Origin: CBDDDW01 sp965226805
Lineage (GTDB): Bacteria; Chloroflexota; Dehalococcoidia; Lucifugimonadales; JAGWBF01
Assembly (NCBI GenBank): GCA_965226805.1
Contig: CBDDDW010000024.1
Coordinates: forward strand, 62,001 to 126,000
DNA: 64,000 nt
Direction of reading: 5' to 3'
This document shows, piece after piece, positions 44,445 to 53,635 of this stretch (positions within the stretch are counted from its first letter, which is position 1; each line of letters begins with the position of its first letter). The notes beneath the pieces were generated by a model, which was not told where the DNA came from, searched no databases, and saw nothing but the letters and a program-made list of their open reading frames with translations. The position numbers and the translations under genes are program-made.

Positions 44445-45701
44445 TCAACCCCTCGCAAGCTCCTCGAAGAACTGCTCCATCGGTCTCGTTTCCTGCCCGC
44501 CGTTTACCATGTCCCGGACGCTGATCTGTCCCCCGGCTAGCTCCTCTTCTCCCACGATGACGACGTACTCGACGCCCAGGGCGTTCGCGTGCCTGAACTG
44601 CCCCCTCAGGCTCCTGGAGCCGCTGCTCAGGATCGCCCCAACCCCGGCATTTCTCATCCTCGACGCGATGTGGAGCGCCGCGTCTCGGGCGCCCTCCCCA
44701 ACGCTGACAACCATGTACCGAGGGGCCGGCTCGCCGCCTACATCTACCTCTTCCCGTTTCAAGTTTAGGATGATTCGCTCTATCCCCGTAGCGAAGCCGA
44801 TGCCGGGAGTGGGCCTTCCCCCCAGCTGCTCAATTAGTACGTCGTAGCGGCCTCCACCACAGATCGTGCTCTGAGCGCCTTCCTGGGCCGGCTGTATCTC
44901 GAATACCGTCCTGGTATAGTAGTCCAGACCTCTTACCAAACGATGGTCCACACGGTAAGGAATGTCGATTCGCCCCAGGTAACGCTGCAACTGGTCCCAA
45001 TGGTCCTGGCAGTCCGCGCAAAGATGGTCCGCCGAGCGGGGCGCGTCTATCCCCAACGGCTGGCAAGATTCCTGTTTACAGTCCAGTAGACGTAGCGGGT
45101 TGCGTTCCAGCCGGGTACGACAGTCTCCGCACAGCTTTGAGGCGTGGCCGGCGTAATATTCCTTCAGGGCCTCCAGATATCCCGGGCGACACCGGCCGTC
45201 GCCGATACTGTTGATGTGTAGGGAAACCGACTCCAGTCCAAGAGCATACATGAGTCGCCACGCCAGCTCTATCACCTCCGCGTCCACCAAGGGGTCCTCG
45301 TCGCCCAGATTCTCGATACCAAACTGGTGGTGCTCCCTGTATCGCCCCGCCTGGGGACGGTCATACCGGAAGACCGGGCAAAAATAGTAAAGTCGCACAG
45401 GCTGGGGTAGGTTGTGCATGCCGTGCTCAAGGTAGGCGCGGCAGACAGGAGCAGTCCCCTCGGGCCGGAGCGTGATTGAGTCTCCGCCCCGGTCCTGAAA
45501 GGTGTAGGTTTCCTTATCAACTATGTCGGTGCCTTCGCCAACTGAGCGAACGAACAGCCGCGAGTCCTCGAATAATGGCGTGTCCAGCCTGGAGTATCCG
45601 TACTTTTGGCAAAGCTCTACCGCCTTGGACTCGACATAGCGCCAGTACCTCTGCTCTGCCGGAAGTAGATCGGTTGTGCCCCTGGGGTTCTTATACAGCA
45701 T
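44445..45701 (-). CDS. hisS: Histidyl-tRNA synthetase
   Basis: A 418-residue class II aminoacyl-tRNA synthetase charging tRNA-His. Motifs: YKNPRGTTDLLP start, TLRPEGTAPVCRAYLEHG (motif 2 region), RYDRPQAGRYREHHQFG, VRGLDYYTRTVFE and GIGFATGIERI (motif 3). ATG at 45701 follows GAGAGG and gives the usual start; 30 extra residues to 45791 are not conserved. It is divergent from the relA/spoT gene. Confidence 0.95.
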   Translation of the reverse strand: MLYKNPRGTTDLLPAEQRYWRYVESKAVELCQKYGYSRLDTPLFEDSRLFVRSVGEGTDIVDKETYTFQDRGGDSITLRPEGTAPVCRAYLEHGMHNLPQPVRLYYFCPVFRYDRPQAGRYREHHQFGIENLGDEDPLVDAEVIELAWRLMYALGLESVSLHINSIGDGRCRPGYLEALKEYYAGHASKLCGDCRTRLERNPLRLLDCKQESCQPLGIDAPRSADHLCADCQDHWDQLQRYLGRIDIPYRVDHRLVRGLDYYTRTVFEIQPAQEGAQSTICGGGRYDVLIEQLGGRPTPGIGFATGIERIILNLKREEVDVGGEPAPRYMVVSVGEGARDAALHIASRMRNAGVGAILSSGSRSLRGQFRHANALGVEYVVIVGEEELAGGQISVRDMVNGGQETRPMEQFFEELARG

Positions 45702-45888
45702 GGTTGCCTCTCGGTCGTAGAATACAAGACCAACGACTGAGTGTAAAGCTGGAGCAGGATGTTCGCCAAGGGGAAAAGCTGCCTGCACCACGGCCCGTAT
45801 TTATGCCCCGCCAATAGCTCCAGGCACGCCCTGAAACTCCCTGGACTTGGGGACCTCGTAGGGTTTATCATATGGGTGGAGAGAGAGC

Positions 45889-48087
45889 GTGATTACCACC
45901 GACGCCGATGAGCTCGTAACCCGAGTCCAGAGCTATCTTCCTGAGGACAGCGTGGCTGTGGTAGAACGTGCCTATCTTTTTGCGCAAAAGTGCCACGAAG
46001 GCCAGTGGCGGGTGTCCGGCGGTCCTTATCTTGAGCACCCCCTTCAAACCGCCCTGTTTCTCGCAGACCTCCATCTTGACGTTACTACCATATGCGCCTC
46101 CCTCCTTCACGACGTCATAGAAGATTGCGGCATCACCCATCGGGAGTTGGAGGAGAGGTTCGGTGAGCAGGTAGCGAAGCTTGTAGATGGAGTTACCAAG
46201 CTCACCCGCATGGACATCAAGCTTACGGGCGACGAGGGGTCTCAAGCGGGCTCTAGTTTCCACGACGACAGCATTAAGGCGGAGAGCCTGCGCAAGATGC
46301 TGGTGGCAATGGCGGAAGACATCAGGGTGGTGCTCATCAAGCTGGCCGACAGACTACACAATATGCGCACGTTGGGAGCCCTAGCCCCTGAACGCCGGAA
46401 ATCCATCGCCCAAGAGACCCTGGACATCTATAGTCCGCTGGCCCACCGCCTAGGAATCTGGGAGATCAAGTGGCAGCTGGAGGACATGGCATTCAGGCAC
46501 CTGGAGCCGGCCAAGTATCGCGAGATCTCCAAGATGCTCGCGGCGAAACGACAGGAGCGCGAGCTCTATATATCCGGTGTCGCCGAGACTCTCAAGGCAG
46601 AGCTGGACACCGTCGATCTGGACGCTCAGGTATTCGGCAGAGCCAAGCATATCTACAGCATTTACCTCAAACTACAGAAGTACTCCACCGAAGGCAAGGA
46701 GCTAAGCCAGATATATGACCTGTACGCCCTGCGCATACTGGTTAAGACCCAGGTGGATTGCTACAACGTCCTTGGAATAGTGCACAACCTTTGGCACCCG
46801 ATGCCCGGTCAGTTTGACGACTACATCGCGAACCCTAAAGACAACATGTACCAGGCTCTCCACACCACGGTCATGTGTAAAGGTGGGACGCCGCTGGAAG
46901 CGCAGATCAGGACTTACGATATGCACCAGACCTCGGAGTACGGGGTTGCCGCCCATTGGCGTTATAAAGAGGGTGGGGCAGGCGATGGGCAGTTTGAGCA
47001 GAAGATGACCTGGATGCGCCAGCTGCTTGACTGGCAGCGGGAAGTGAGCGGAACCGAGGAGTTCCTCGAGTCGGTGACGACCGACATCTTCCGTGACCAG
47101 GTATTCGCCTACACGCCGAAGGGCGACATCATCGAGCTCCCCAGCGGGGCTACTCCCATCGACTTCGCCTACAAGATACACACCGAGCTCGGGCATCGGT
47201 GCATCGGTGGGAAGGTCAACGGCCGGCTCGTCCCCTTGGACTACCAGCTGAACAACGGCGATACCGTGGAAATTCTCACTACCAAGGTGGCCCGTGGCCC
47301 CAGCCTAGACTGGCTAAACCCTGACCTAGGCTATATACGCTCCGCCAGCGCTCGTCAGCGCATCCGCCAGTGGTTCCGGAAGCAGAGGCGCGGGGTCAAT
47401 ATACAACGCGGTCGCGAGCTTCTTCGCAAAGAGCTCAGGCGTCTGAGTCTGAACATCGAAGAGCCGGAGGTGGCCAGGCTATTCAAACTTGATACCCCGC
47501 AGGAGTTCCTCGCGGCCCTCGGCTCTGGAGGCATTACGGAATCCCAGCTTGCGTCGAGCCTTACGGCTCAGACGGACACCACGAGGGATGAGCCAAAGCC
47601 GCCTGTGGCACTGTCCAGCCCATCCAGTGGTGTCCAAGTCCTGGGCGTGGGAGACCTTCTCATACACATGGGCCGCTGCTGCAATCCCCTCCCCGGAGAG
47701 GAGATAGTCGGGTTCATCACTCGTAGCAGCGGTGTCACCGTACACAGAACGAATTGTCCCCACCTCCGCAACGAAGACGAGCCCGAGAGACTCGTGAACG
47801 TAGAGTGGGGACCGACCAGGGAACTCTATCCCGTAAGGATAACCCTACAGGCTTGGGACCGGGTTGGGCTCCTTCGAGACTTAACCACTCAAGTCTCGGA
47901 GCAGGGGGTAAACATTGCCAGCGTGGTGACCACTGAGAACCCCGACGGCACCGCTACCACTTCCCTTACCCTGTATACTACGGGTATCGGCCAGCTGAGT
48001 CGCCTCTTCTCCAAGCTGGAGAGCGTGCGGGGAGTGATCAGCGCAACCCGAAGCAGCACCGATGATTCAGCTCCGTCACAGACATAG
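45889..48087 (+). CDS. relA/spoT: Bifunctional (p)ppGpp synthetase/hydrolase
   Basis: A 732-residue Rel-type stringent-response enzyme: HD hydrolase domain with SLLHDVIEDCGIT and LVDGVTKLTRMD (residues about 50-180), RelA/SpoT synthetase domain (RFRSFEDY-like YDLYALRILV, DNMYQALHTTV), TGS domain (FAYTPKGDIIELP), and a C-terminal ACT domain (VRITLQAWDRVGLLRDLTTQ). The GTG start at 45889 follows GGAGAGAGAG. Single Rel enzymes with both activities are usual in Gram-positive and Chloroflexi species. Adjacent rpsT is 45 bases downstream. Confidence 0.95.
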   Translation: MITTDADELVTRVQSYLPEDSVAVVERAYLFAQKCHEGQWRVSGGPYLEHPLQTALFLADLHLDVTTICASLLHDVIEDCGITHRELEERFGEQVAKLVDGVTKLTRMDIKLTGDEGSQAGSSFHDDSIKAESLRKMLVAMAEDIRVVLIKLADRLHNMRTLGALAPERRKSIAQETLDIYSPLAHRLGIWEIKWQLEDMAFRHLEPAKYREISKMLAAKRQERELYISGVAETLKAELDTVDLDAQVFGRAKHIYSIYLKLQKYSTEGKELSQIYDLYALRILVKTQVDCYNVLGIVHNLWHPMPGQFDDYIANPKDNMYQALHTTVMCKGGTPLEAQIRTYDMHQTSEYGVAAHWRYKEGGAGDGQFEQKMTWMRQLLDWQREVSGTEEFLESVTTDIFRDQVFAYTPKGDIIELPSGATPIDFAYKIHTELGHRCIGGKVNGRLVPLDYQLNNGDTVEILTTKVARGPSLDWLNPDLGYIRSASARQRIRQWFRKQRRGVNIQRGRELLRKELRRLSLNIEEPEVARLFKLDTPQEFLAALGSGGITESQLASSLTAQTDTTRDEPKPPVALSSPSSGVQVLGVGDLLIHMGRCCNPLPGEEIVGFITRSSGVTVHRTNCPHLRNEDEPERLVNVEWGPTRELYPVRITLQAWDRVGLLRDLTTQVSEQGVNIASVVTTENPDGTATTSLTLYTTGIGQLSRLFSKLESVRGVISATRSSTDDSAPSQT

Positions 48088-48132
48088 CCAATCAGATAGG
48101 CGCACTTAGTACATCAAGCCAGGAGGTAACAT

Positions 48133-48390
48133 TTGCCCAGCGAAAAATCGGCCCGATCTTCCGAGAGAAAACGCCTGACGAACCGCAGGATACGCAGCGC
48201 GACCCGCACCATTGTGGGAAAGGCTGCCTCTGCTCTAGAGACTGGAGTCGCGCAGGAGGCTGAATCCGCAGTGATGCGCGCCACTCGGACACTGGATATG
48301 GCGGCGAGCAAAGGCATAATTCACAGGAACACCGCCGCAGGTAAAAAGTCCCGCCTGATGAGGAAGCTTAACGCTTCGAAGACCAATTAA
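48133..48390 (+). CDS. rpsT: 30S ribosomal protein S20
   Basis: An 85-residue basic, helical protein: MPSEKSARSSERKRLTNRRI, then KAASALE...KGIIHRNTAAGKKSRLMRKLN. The TTG start at 48133 has AGGAGGT at good distance, which decides the start. Alternative TTG starts are common for S20 and help regulate it. The following 160 bases hold the lexA promoter. Confidence 0.95.
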   Translation: MPSEKSARSSERKRLTNRRIRSATRTIVGKAASALETGVAQEAESAVMRATRTLDMAASKGIIHRNTAAGKKSRLMRKLNASKTN

Positions 48391-48486
48391 ATACGCAGCC
48401 CCGATTCAGATCGCCGGCCATTCTCGAGACGAGGTGAGCCGGTGAGGATAGGGTTTCCGTACCTGGATGCGAGTGGCATCGGCCTA

Positions 48487-48515
48487 TTGACATGATTCGG
48501 GCCGTCTGCTAATCT
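48487..48515 (+). promoter_or_regulatory. Promoter of lexA
   Basis: TTGACA at 48487-48492, a 17-base spacer and TAATCT at 48510-48515. The -35 box is perfect and the -10 box is weak (3 of 6). The SOS box lies just downstream. Confidence 0.65.
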
Positions 48516-48529
48516 ACCTTTGAAATCTA

Positions 48530-48541
48530 GAACACTAGTTT
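48530..48541 (+). promoter_or_regulatory. LexA (SOS) box upstream of lexA
   Basis: GAACACTAGTTT matches GAACN4GTTY, the core of the Gram-positive-type LexA box CGAACRNRYGTTYG, in nearly palindromic context. It ends nine bases before the lexA ATG, between the promoter and the ribosome-binding site, so bound LexA would block transcription of its own gene. Confidence 0.7.
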
Positions 48542-48550
48542 TGTAAGAGT

Positions 48551-49219
48551 ATGGATATGCAGCAAAAAGAGCTTTCGCCCAAGCGGCGGCGTATGATGGA
48601 GTTCATTCGGGACTTCATGCAGGAGAACTCGCTACCTCCCACTGTTCGAGACATCCAGAGAGCCTGCGGTATCAGTTCCACCTCGGTGGTGGATTACAAC
48701 CTTCGGATTCTCCAGCGGGAAGGCTACCTTCGTCGAAGGCCGGACGTTGCTCGCGGAATCGAACTGGCGGACAAATCGGGCGTGGCAGGAGGTTTGAGAA
48801 TGTCCTCCTTACGCCGGATCCCTGTGATCGCCCCCATCGCGGCGGGGGAACCCCTGCCGGTGATGGATGCCGACCCGTGGGCGCTTCAGGACGGTCAGGA
48901 GAGTATCGACATCTCGGTCGATATGCTTCGAGGCAAACAGAATCTGTACGCACTAAGAGTCAAGGGTACGTCGATGATCGATGCCCTGGTAGACGACGGC
49001 GACATTGTCCTGGTCGAGCCGACTAAAGAAGCCGAAAATGGAGACATGGTAGTAGTGAGGCTCAAGCTGGAAAACGAGACTACGCTCAAGCGACTGTACA
49101 AAGAAGGGGCTTTGGTCCGGCTACAACCGGCTAATAGCCAGATGAATCCGATCTACTCCGCAGGAGAAAACGTGGAGGTCCAGGGTAAGGTAGTGGGCGT
49201 CATCCGGATTATGGGATGA
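48551..49219 (+). CDS. lexA: LexA repressor
   Basis: A 222-residue SOS repressor/self-protease. Residues about 8-70 form the winged helix (PPTVRDIQRACGISSTSVVDYNL). The cleavage site is AAGEPLP (Ala-Gly, near residue 98). The catalytic serine is in GTSMIDALVDDGD and the lysine in TTLKRLY. It binds the box overlapping its own leader and should regulate SOS genes elsewhere. polA lies near but no box is clear in front of it. Confidence 0.95.
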   Translation: MDMQQKELSPKRRRMMEFIRDFMQENSLPPTVRDIQRACGISSTSVVDYNLRILQREGYLRRRPDVARGIELADKSGVAGGLRMSSLRRIPVIAPIAAGEPLPVMDADPWALQDGQESIDISVDMLRGKQNLYALRVKGTSMIDALVDDGDIVLVEPTKEAENGDMVVVRLKLENETTLKRLYKEGALVRLQPANSQMNPIYSAGENVEVQGKVVGVIRIMG

Positions 49220-49223
49220 CGTC

Positions 49224-49367
49224 TCAGTCGGAAGACGGTAGCTTTCTGGGCTCCTGTAGCTCCATGTCCGCACCGCAACACTGAATCACTCCGTCCCCAG
49301 CCTTGGTACAGAGTACCATGGTGTCACACGTACCACAGGTAAACCGCTTTCCCAGTTGATTGGCCAT
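49224..49367 (-). CDS. Desulforedoxin-like protein A
   Basis: A 47-residue protein of the desulforedoxin/desulfoferrodoxin N-domain type: MANQLGKRFTCGTCDTMVLC, then DGVIQCCGADMELQ. The pattern CxxC...CC is the Fe(S-Cys)4 site. Iron carriers of this type act in superoxide defence or electron transfer. Ends four bases from the lexA stop. A second copy follows upstream on the same strand. Confidence 0.8.
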   Translation of the reverse strand: MANQLGKRFTCGTCDTMVLCTKAGDGVIQCCGADMELQEPRKLPSSD

Positions 49368-49415
49368 GTGCTGCCTTCCTCGATTACGCTACGAACAGGC
49401 AGAGGATGCCCCCGC

Positions 49416-49535
49416 CTACTTCTTCATAGACACCGGCTCGCCGCAGCACACCGCGGTGCCGCTGCCGCCTTTCGTGACGATAAACTCTGAACCGCACGTG
49501 GAGCACAGATAACGCTTGCCGATTTGGTTGGCCAC
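49416..49535 (-). CDS. Desulforedoxin-like protein B
   Basis: A 39-residue protein with a GTG start: ANQIGKRYLCSTCGSEFIVTK, then CCGEPVSMKK; the CxxC...CC iron site is complete. It resembles protein A strongly, so the two arose by tandem duplication. Such tiny proteins are easily missed by automatic gene finding. Confidence 0.8.
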   Translation of the reverse strand: MANQIGKRYLCSTCGSEFIVTKGGSGTAVCCGEPVSMKK

Positions 49536-49624
49536 TTTCGGAACCACCCCGGCCTCAATTGATTTGGCTCTTCGGTCTTGATTATATCCCTACCTAAAAC
49601 GCGCGTCAAACGGGGGTAAAAGAG

Positions 49625-52402
49625 CTAGTCAGCCCTCTTCCCTGGGGAAGCCGTGTACTCCATCTCCCCCCAGTTATACCCGCTCTTCACGTCTACCCCA
49701 AGCGGCACGATCAACTCCCGGGCATGTGACATCTCGTGGTACACAAGTTGCTCAAGGGCCTGAGTCTCCTCCACGGGGACCTCGAACAAAAGCTCATCGT
49801 GAACCTGGAGCAGCATCCTCGCGTTTAGAGACGACTCCAACATACGGTTGTGGATCCGTATCATTGCCAGCTTCATTATGTCGGCAGCGGTGCCTTGGAT
49901 TGGCATGTTCACGGCCATGCGCTCGGCTGCCTGCCGCACGTTGTGGTTGCTGACGTTTATGTCGGGCACGTAGCGGCGGCGGTTCAGAATGGTTTCGACG
50001 AAGCCGTCTACCCGCGCTTGGTCCTTGACGGCCTCGATGTAGAGTTTGACCCCCGGGTACGTCGCGAAGTAATTGTCTATGAATTTCTGGCCCTCGTCGG
50101 GGCTGAACTCCGTCTGCTGTGCTATCCCGTAAGCAGACAGACCATAGATCACGCCGAAGTTGAGCACCTTGGCTATGCGGCGCATGTCAGAGGTCGTCTG
50201 GGCTAAGGGAACATCGTACATCAATGATGCCGTGGCTGAGTGAACGTCCTCCCCTCTCTGGAACGCTTCCACCAGAGCGGGATCCTTGGAGAGGTGGGCC
50301 AGTACCCTGAGCTCTATTTGAGAGTAGTCAGCGGATAGTAGAACCCATTCCGGGGAGTTCTCGGCCACAAAGGACTTCCTTATGCGCCTGCCCAGCTCGG
50401 TGCGGATGGGGATGTTCTGGAGATTCGGATCGCTGCTGGACATTCTCCCGGTAGCCGACCCGACCTGGTTATAGCTCGTATGGAGCCTGCCTGTGCCGGG
50501 GTTCACCAACTGAGGCAGCGGGTCCACGTAAGTAGACTTTAGCTTGGACAGCTGGCGGTATTCCAGTATCTTGTCTATTACCGGATGCGCGCCCCTGATC
50601 CCCTCCAGAGCATTCGCGTCAGTTGAGTACCCGGTCGTCCTGCGCTTGGTCTTGGGCAGCTGAAGCTCGTTGAAAAGCAGGTCGCTTAGCTGTTGAGGAG
50701 AGTTGATATTCACCAGGTGTCCCACGAGGTCGTAGATAAGTGTCTCCACGTCCTTCAACTGCTCCTGGAGATCGCGGGACATCTGGTATAGCGTCCCTAC
50801 CTCTAGGGCTATCCCCAAACGCTGCATTGAAACCAGGACCGGGATCAACGGCAACTCGACCTGAGTGAAGAGGTCAGTGAACCCCTTTTCGTGGATGTCT
50901 ATCTCAAGGGCCCGTCTGAGTCGGCCCGTTATGTCCGCATTGGCGCAGGCGTAATCCTTGACCTTTTCTATAGTCACCCTGTCCATCGTTAGCTGCTTGG
51001 CGCCGGTGCCGATGAGATCCGAGATGGGAGTCATCTCGAAGTTCAGTACGTCCAGGCAGAGGGTTTTTAGGGCGATCGCTTTCTTCCCTACCAGTTGGCC
51101 GGCTATCATCGTGTCGAACTTGAGGTTTTTTGGGCTGATCCCGTAGTTGCCCAGGACCATCAGGTCATGGTTGCCGTTGTGCGCGGTGATGGAGAACGCT
51201 GGGTCCCCCAGTATGGGCCTCAGCTTGCCGATTACCTGCTCGAGAGGAAGCTGCCGTCCTTCTTTGTGACCCACCGGTACGTACCAGGCCGTCCCTGGAG
51301 CAGTTGATAGGCCCAGGCCAACAAGTGCGGCGCGCATCGGATCGGCGTTAGTGGTCTCAGTATCGAAGGCAAACTCCCCCGCTTTGGTTATCTCGGATAT
51401 CATATCGTCGAGGGCCTGCGGGGTATCAACAAGGTGATACTCCAATGTTGCGGAATCTTCGATTATGGCTGGCTCGTCCTCCGTGGCCTGCCCTGCGCTG
51501 ACCAGGGGATCGGGAATTCTTGATACGGCTTGATGAAACTCCAACTCGAGGAACAGCTTTACGATGTCCCCCCTGTCATAAGCCCCAAAGCGGCTTTCCT
51601 CCAGGTCCAGATTCACCGGCACATTTCTCACAATGGTGGTAAGCTCTCTTCCCTTGAAGGCCCGTTCTTTGTTGGATCTCAGAGCCTCTTGGATCTTTGG
51701 GGGCGTCACCCTGTCAATGTTTTCGTAGATGCCTTCGAGGCTATCGAACTCCAACATGAGCTTTATTGCAGTCTTGTCCCCGACCCCAGGCACACCTGGT
51801 ATGTTGTCTGACGGGTCCCCTTTGAGGGCCTTCAGATCGGGCTGCTGCGCCGGCTGGAGGCCGCCGTAGCGCTCCCGTACCTCGGTCTCGCCATATATTT
51901 TCCTGTTCTGGATACTATAGTGAAGGTCTATGCGCACCCAGGGAGAGACCAGCTGGAACGTGTCCGTATCTCCCGTGAGCACAATGGTCTCCATTTCGCT
52001 TTCTTCCGCCAAGCGACAGAGGGTGCCTATGACATCGTCCGCCTCGTAACCATCCTCCTCGAAAACCGGGACCCTAAAGGACCGCATGATCTGTTTCACG
52101 CGCTCAAACTGATGGCGAAGCTCGGGAGGCGAGGCTGGTCTCTGCGCCTTGTATTCCGGGAATTGAAGGTGGCGGAAAGTGGGTGTAGGCAGGTCGAAGG
52201 CTATCGCGCAGTGGGTGGGAGACCAGTCTTGAATAGCCCGGAAGAAAGCATTGACAAAGCCGTATACTGCCGTAGTGTCCTCACCTGTTTTGCTCACCGA
52301 TAGGCGTTGCCGATCCCCGATCGCGTGCCAGGCCCGGTACACCTGGGCATGGCCGTCGATCACCATCAGAAGGGGCTTGTCCCTTGGCATCAGCATGGGC
52401 AT
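49625..52402 (-). CDS. polA: DNA polymerase I
   Basis: A 925-residue enzyme with an N-terminal 5'-3' flap nuclease domain (DGHAQVYRAWHAIGD, GFVNAFFRAI, YEADDVIGTLCRLAEE), a 3'-5' proofreading domain (AFDTETTNADPMRA, HNGNHDL, YACANADITGRL: the DxE, N..D and Y..D residues are intact) and the A-family polymerase core (SADYSQIELRVLAHLS, RRIAKVLNFGVIYG, VHDELLFEVP). ATG at 52402 follows GAAGGGAAGG; the frame start at 52426 adds eight residues. It fills gaps after repair and removes primers. Confidence 0.96.
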   Translation of the reverse strand: MPMLMPRDKPLLMVIDGHAQVYRAWHAIGDRQRLSVSKTGEDTTAVYGFVNAFFRAIQDWSPTHCAIAFDLPTPTFRHLQFPEYKAQRPASPPELRHQFERVKQIMRSFRVPVFEEDGYEADDVIGTLCRLAEESEMETIVLTGDTDTFQLVSPWVRIDLHYSIQNRKIYGETEVRERYGGLQPAQQPDLKALKGDPSDNIPGVPGVGDKTAIKLMLEFDSLEGIYENIDRVTPPKIQEALRSNKERAFKGRELTTIVRNVPVNLDLEESRFGAYDRGDIVKLFLELEFHQAVSRIPDPLVSAGQATEDEPAIIEDSATLEYHLVDTPQALDDMISEITKAGEFAFDTETTNADPMRAALVGLGLSTAPGTAWYVPVGHKEGRQLPLEQVIGKLRPILGDPAFSITAHNGNHDLMVLGNYGISPKNLKFDTMIAGQLVGKKAIALKTLCLDVLNFEMTPISDLIGTGAKQLTMDRVTIEKVKDYACANADITGRLRRALEIDIHEKGFTDLFTQVELPLIPVLVSMQRLGIALEVGTLYQMSRDLQEQLKDVETLIYDLVGHLVNINSPQQLSDLLFNELQLPKTKRRTTGYSTDANALEGIRGAHPVIDKILEYRQLSKLKSTYVDPLPQLVNPGTGRLHTSYNQVGSATGRMSSSDPNLQNIPIRTELGRRIRKSFVAENSPEWVLLSADYSQIELRVLAHLSKDPALVEAFQRGEDVHSATASLMYDVPLAQTTSDMRRIAKVLNFGVIYGLSAYGIAQQTEFSPDEGQKFIDNYFATYPGVKLYIEAVKDQARVDGFVETILNRRRYVPDINVSNHNVRQAAERMAVNMPIQGTAADIMKLAMIRIHNRMLESSLNARMLLQVHDELLFEVPVEETQALEQLVYHEMSHARELIVPLGVDVKSGYNWGEMEYTASPGKRAD

Positions 52403-52426
52403 CGTGCCTTCCCTTCCGGATGTCAT

Positions 52427-53121
52427 CGCTCACCACCTTCGTTATGTTAAGGACTTCTCCGATCCTCTTTGAGGCACATGCCGTCGGCACCCAATTGCAC
52501 CCGGAGGCTATTCACTGCTCTTCCTCCCGAGACGCCGGCTGAGAATCGCTGGTTGTATATTATAACTCAGCGTCCCGGCTGGGAAGGCGGACCGGCGCCT
52601 TTTCCCCAAAACCCGCCGAGATGCCTAGACCCTGGAGCTCGGCATTTACGTTGGGGCGGACCACCGTTCAGATTGGCGCGGAAGCCCGAGCCCCTGCGCT
52701 GGCTAGTTCGGGACGCGGAATCGGCTGCTCCATGACCTGGCGAACAGTCTCCGGAAGGGGTCATCAAACGGGACGTATCACTACACGACCGTGATCCAAA
52801 TGCCGGCACGGCCAGCCAGGAAGAATGTGAGAGGGAAGAAAAGACCACCCCCGGGAGTGACTAGCAGGTGAGCCGGGCACCGGCGAGAGAGACACAGGAC
52901 GCAACGGCCACCTCGGAGAGCGGCTGTAGGCATGCGCCCGGTGGCAATATGAGGTCCTAGAACCGAGGGCGACTCCTCCACTGACCGGAACGAACTCATA
53001 GGTTCTTCCGATCAGGCCAACGAGACCGGAGACCTAGGTCTCTCGAGCCATGGTGGGAAAGGAAGGCTCGAATTTAGGGATGCGCCGGCAGGCTATAATC
53101 GCCCACCTAAGCAGGACCGGG
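52427..53121. other. Long noncoding stretch, possible structured RNA
   Basis: Nearly 700 bases with no credible reading frame. Several stems are visible by eye: GGAACGAACTCATAGGTTCTTCC (around 52987-53010) and complementary GC-rich blocks. The base composition is rich in GA and GC tracts, unlike spacer DNA elsewhere in the window. I compared it with RNase P RNA, tmRNA and SRP RNA motifs from memory and found no match. A TATAAT-like box (minus strand, about 52560) could be the polA promoter. Confidence 0.35.
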
Positions 53122-53607
53122 CTATACCTGCACAGTGGCGCCGAGAGAGTCCAGCCCTTTTCTGACGCTCCCAAGGACCGCGGTGAGCTCGTGCTCCAGG
53201 CTACGCAACGTTTGAATAGAGTAAGCGTCGGCATCCACCCGGGTCGTCCTGGACTCGGCTTCAGCCTGCTCCATAAGTCTGTTCGACCTGTCATCGGCTT
53301 CCTCTACCAGCTCCTGAGCCTTGTGGCGTGCCGCTAATACCAGATTGTTCTGGTCTAGCCGAGCCCTGAACTCTTCTTCCGCCTCATTCTTAGTACGCCT
53401 GGCGTCTATTTGGGCTTGATTGATAATGGTATCCTTCTTGCCCAGGACTTCCTGTGACGCCCTTACATCCTGTGGAATGGCGAGGCGCAGCAGCTCCAGC
53501 AGCTCCATGATCTTGTCCGCGTCCACCAGCCGGTTTCGGGTGGCTGGCACCTTCGAACTGGTGTACACCAGGGCTTCCAACTTGTCCATAATGTTGATGA
53601 TATCCAT
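53122..53607 (-). CDS. Coiled-coil protein, ATPase-subunit-like
   Basis: A 161-residue, highly charged protein with a short N-terminal part (MDIINIMDKLEALVYTSSKVP, DADKIMELLELLRLAIP) and a long coiled coil (residues about 65-130). Proteins of this type are widespread in Chloroflexi and Firmicutes, often annotated as ATPase-like or DivIVA-like, with no known role. It lies 28 bases downstream of coaD in the rsmD-coaD cluster on the same strand. Confidence 0.65.
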   Translation of the reverse strand: MDIINIMDKLEALVYTSSKVPATRNRLVDADKIMELLELLRLAIPQDVRASQEVLGKKDTIINQAQIDARRTKNEAEEEFRARLDQNNLVLAARHKAQELVEEADDRSNRLMEQAEAESRTTRVDADAYSIQTLRSLEHELTAVLGSVRKGLDSLGATVQV

Positions 53608-53635
53608 GAGATCCCCCTTTCGTTTGGTAATGTAG

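Noticed and set aside
52500..53050. Possible RNase P RNA, tmRNA or SRP RNA
   Set aside because: The conserved cores (GAGGAAAGTC, tmRNA ends, GGTCAGG...GGAAGG) are not found in either strand.
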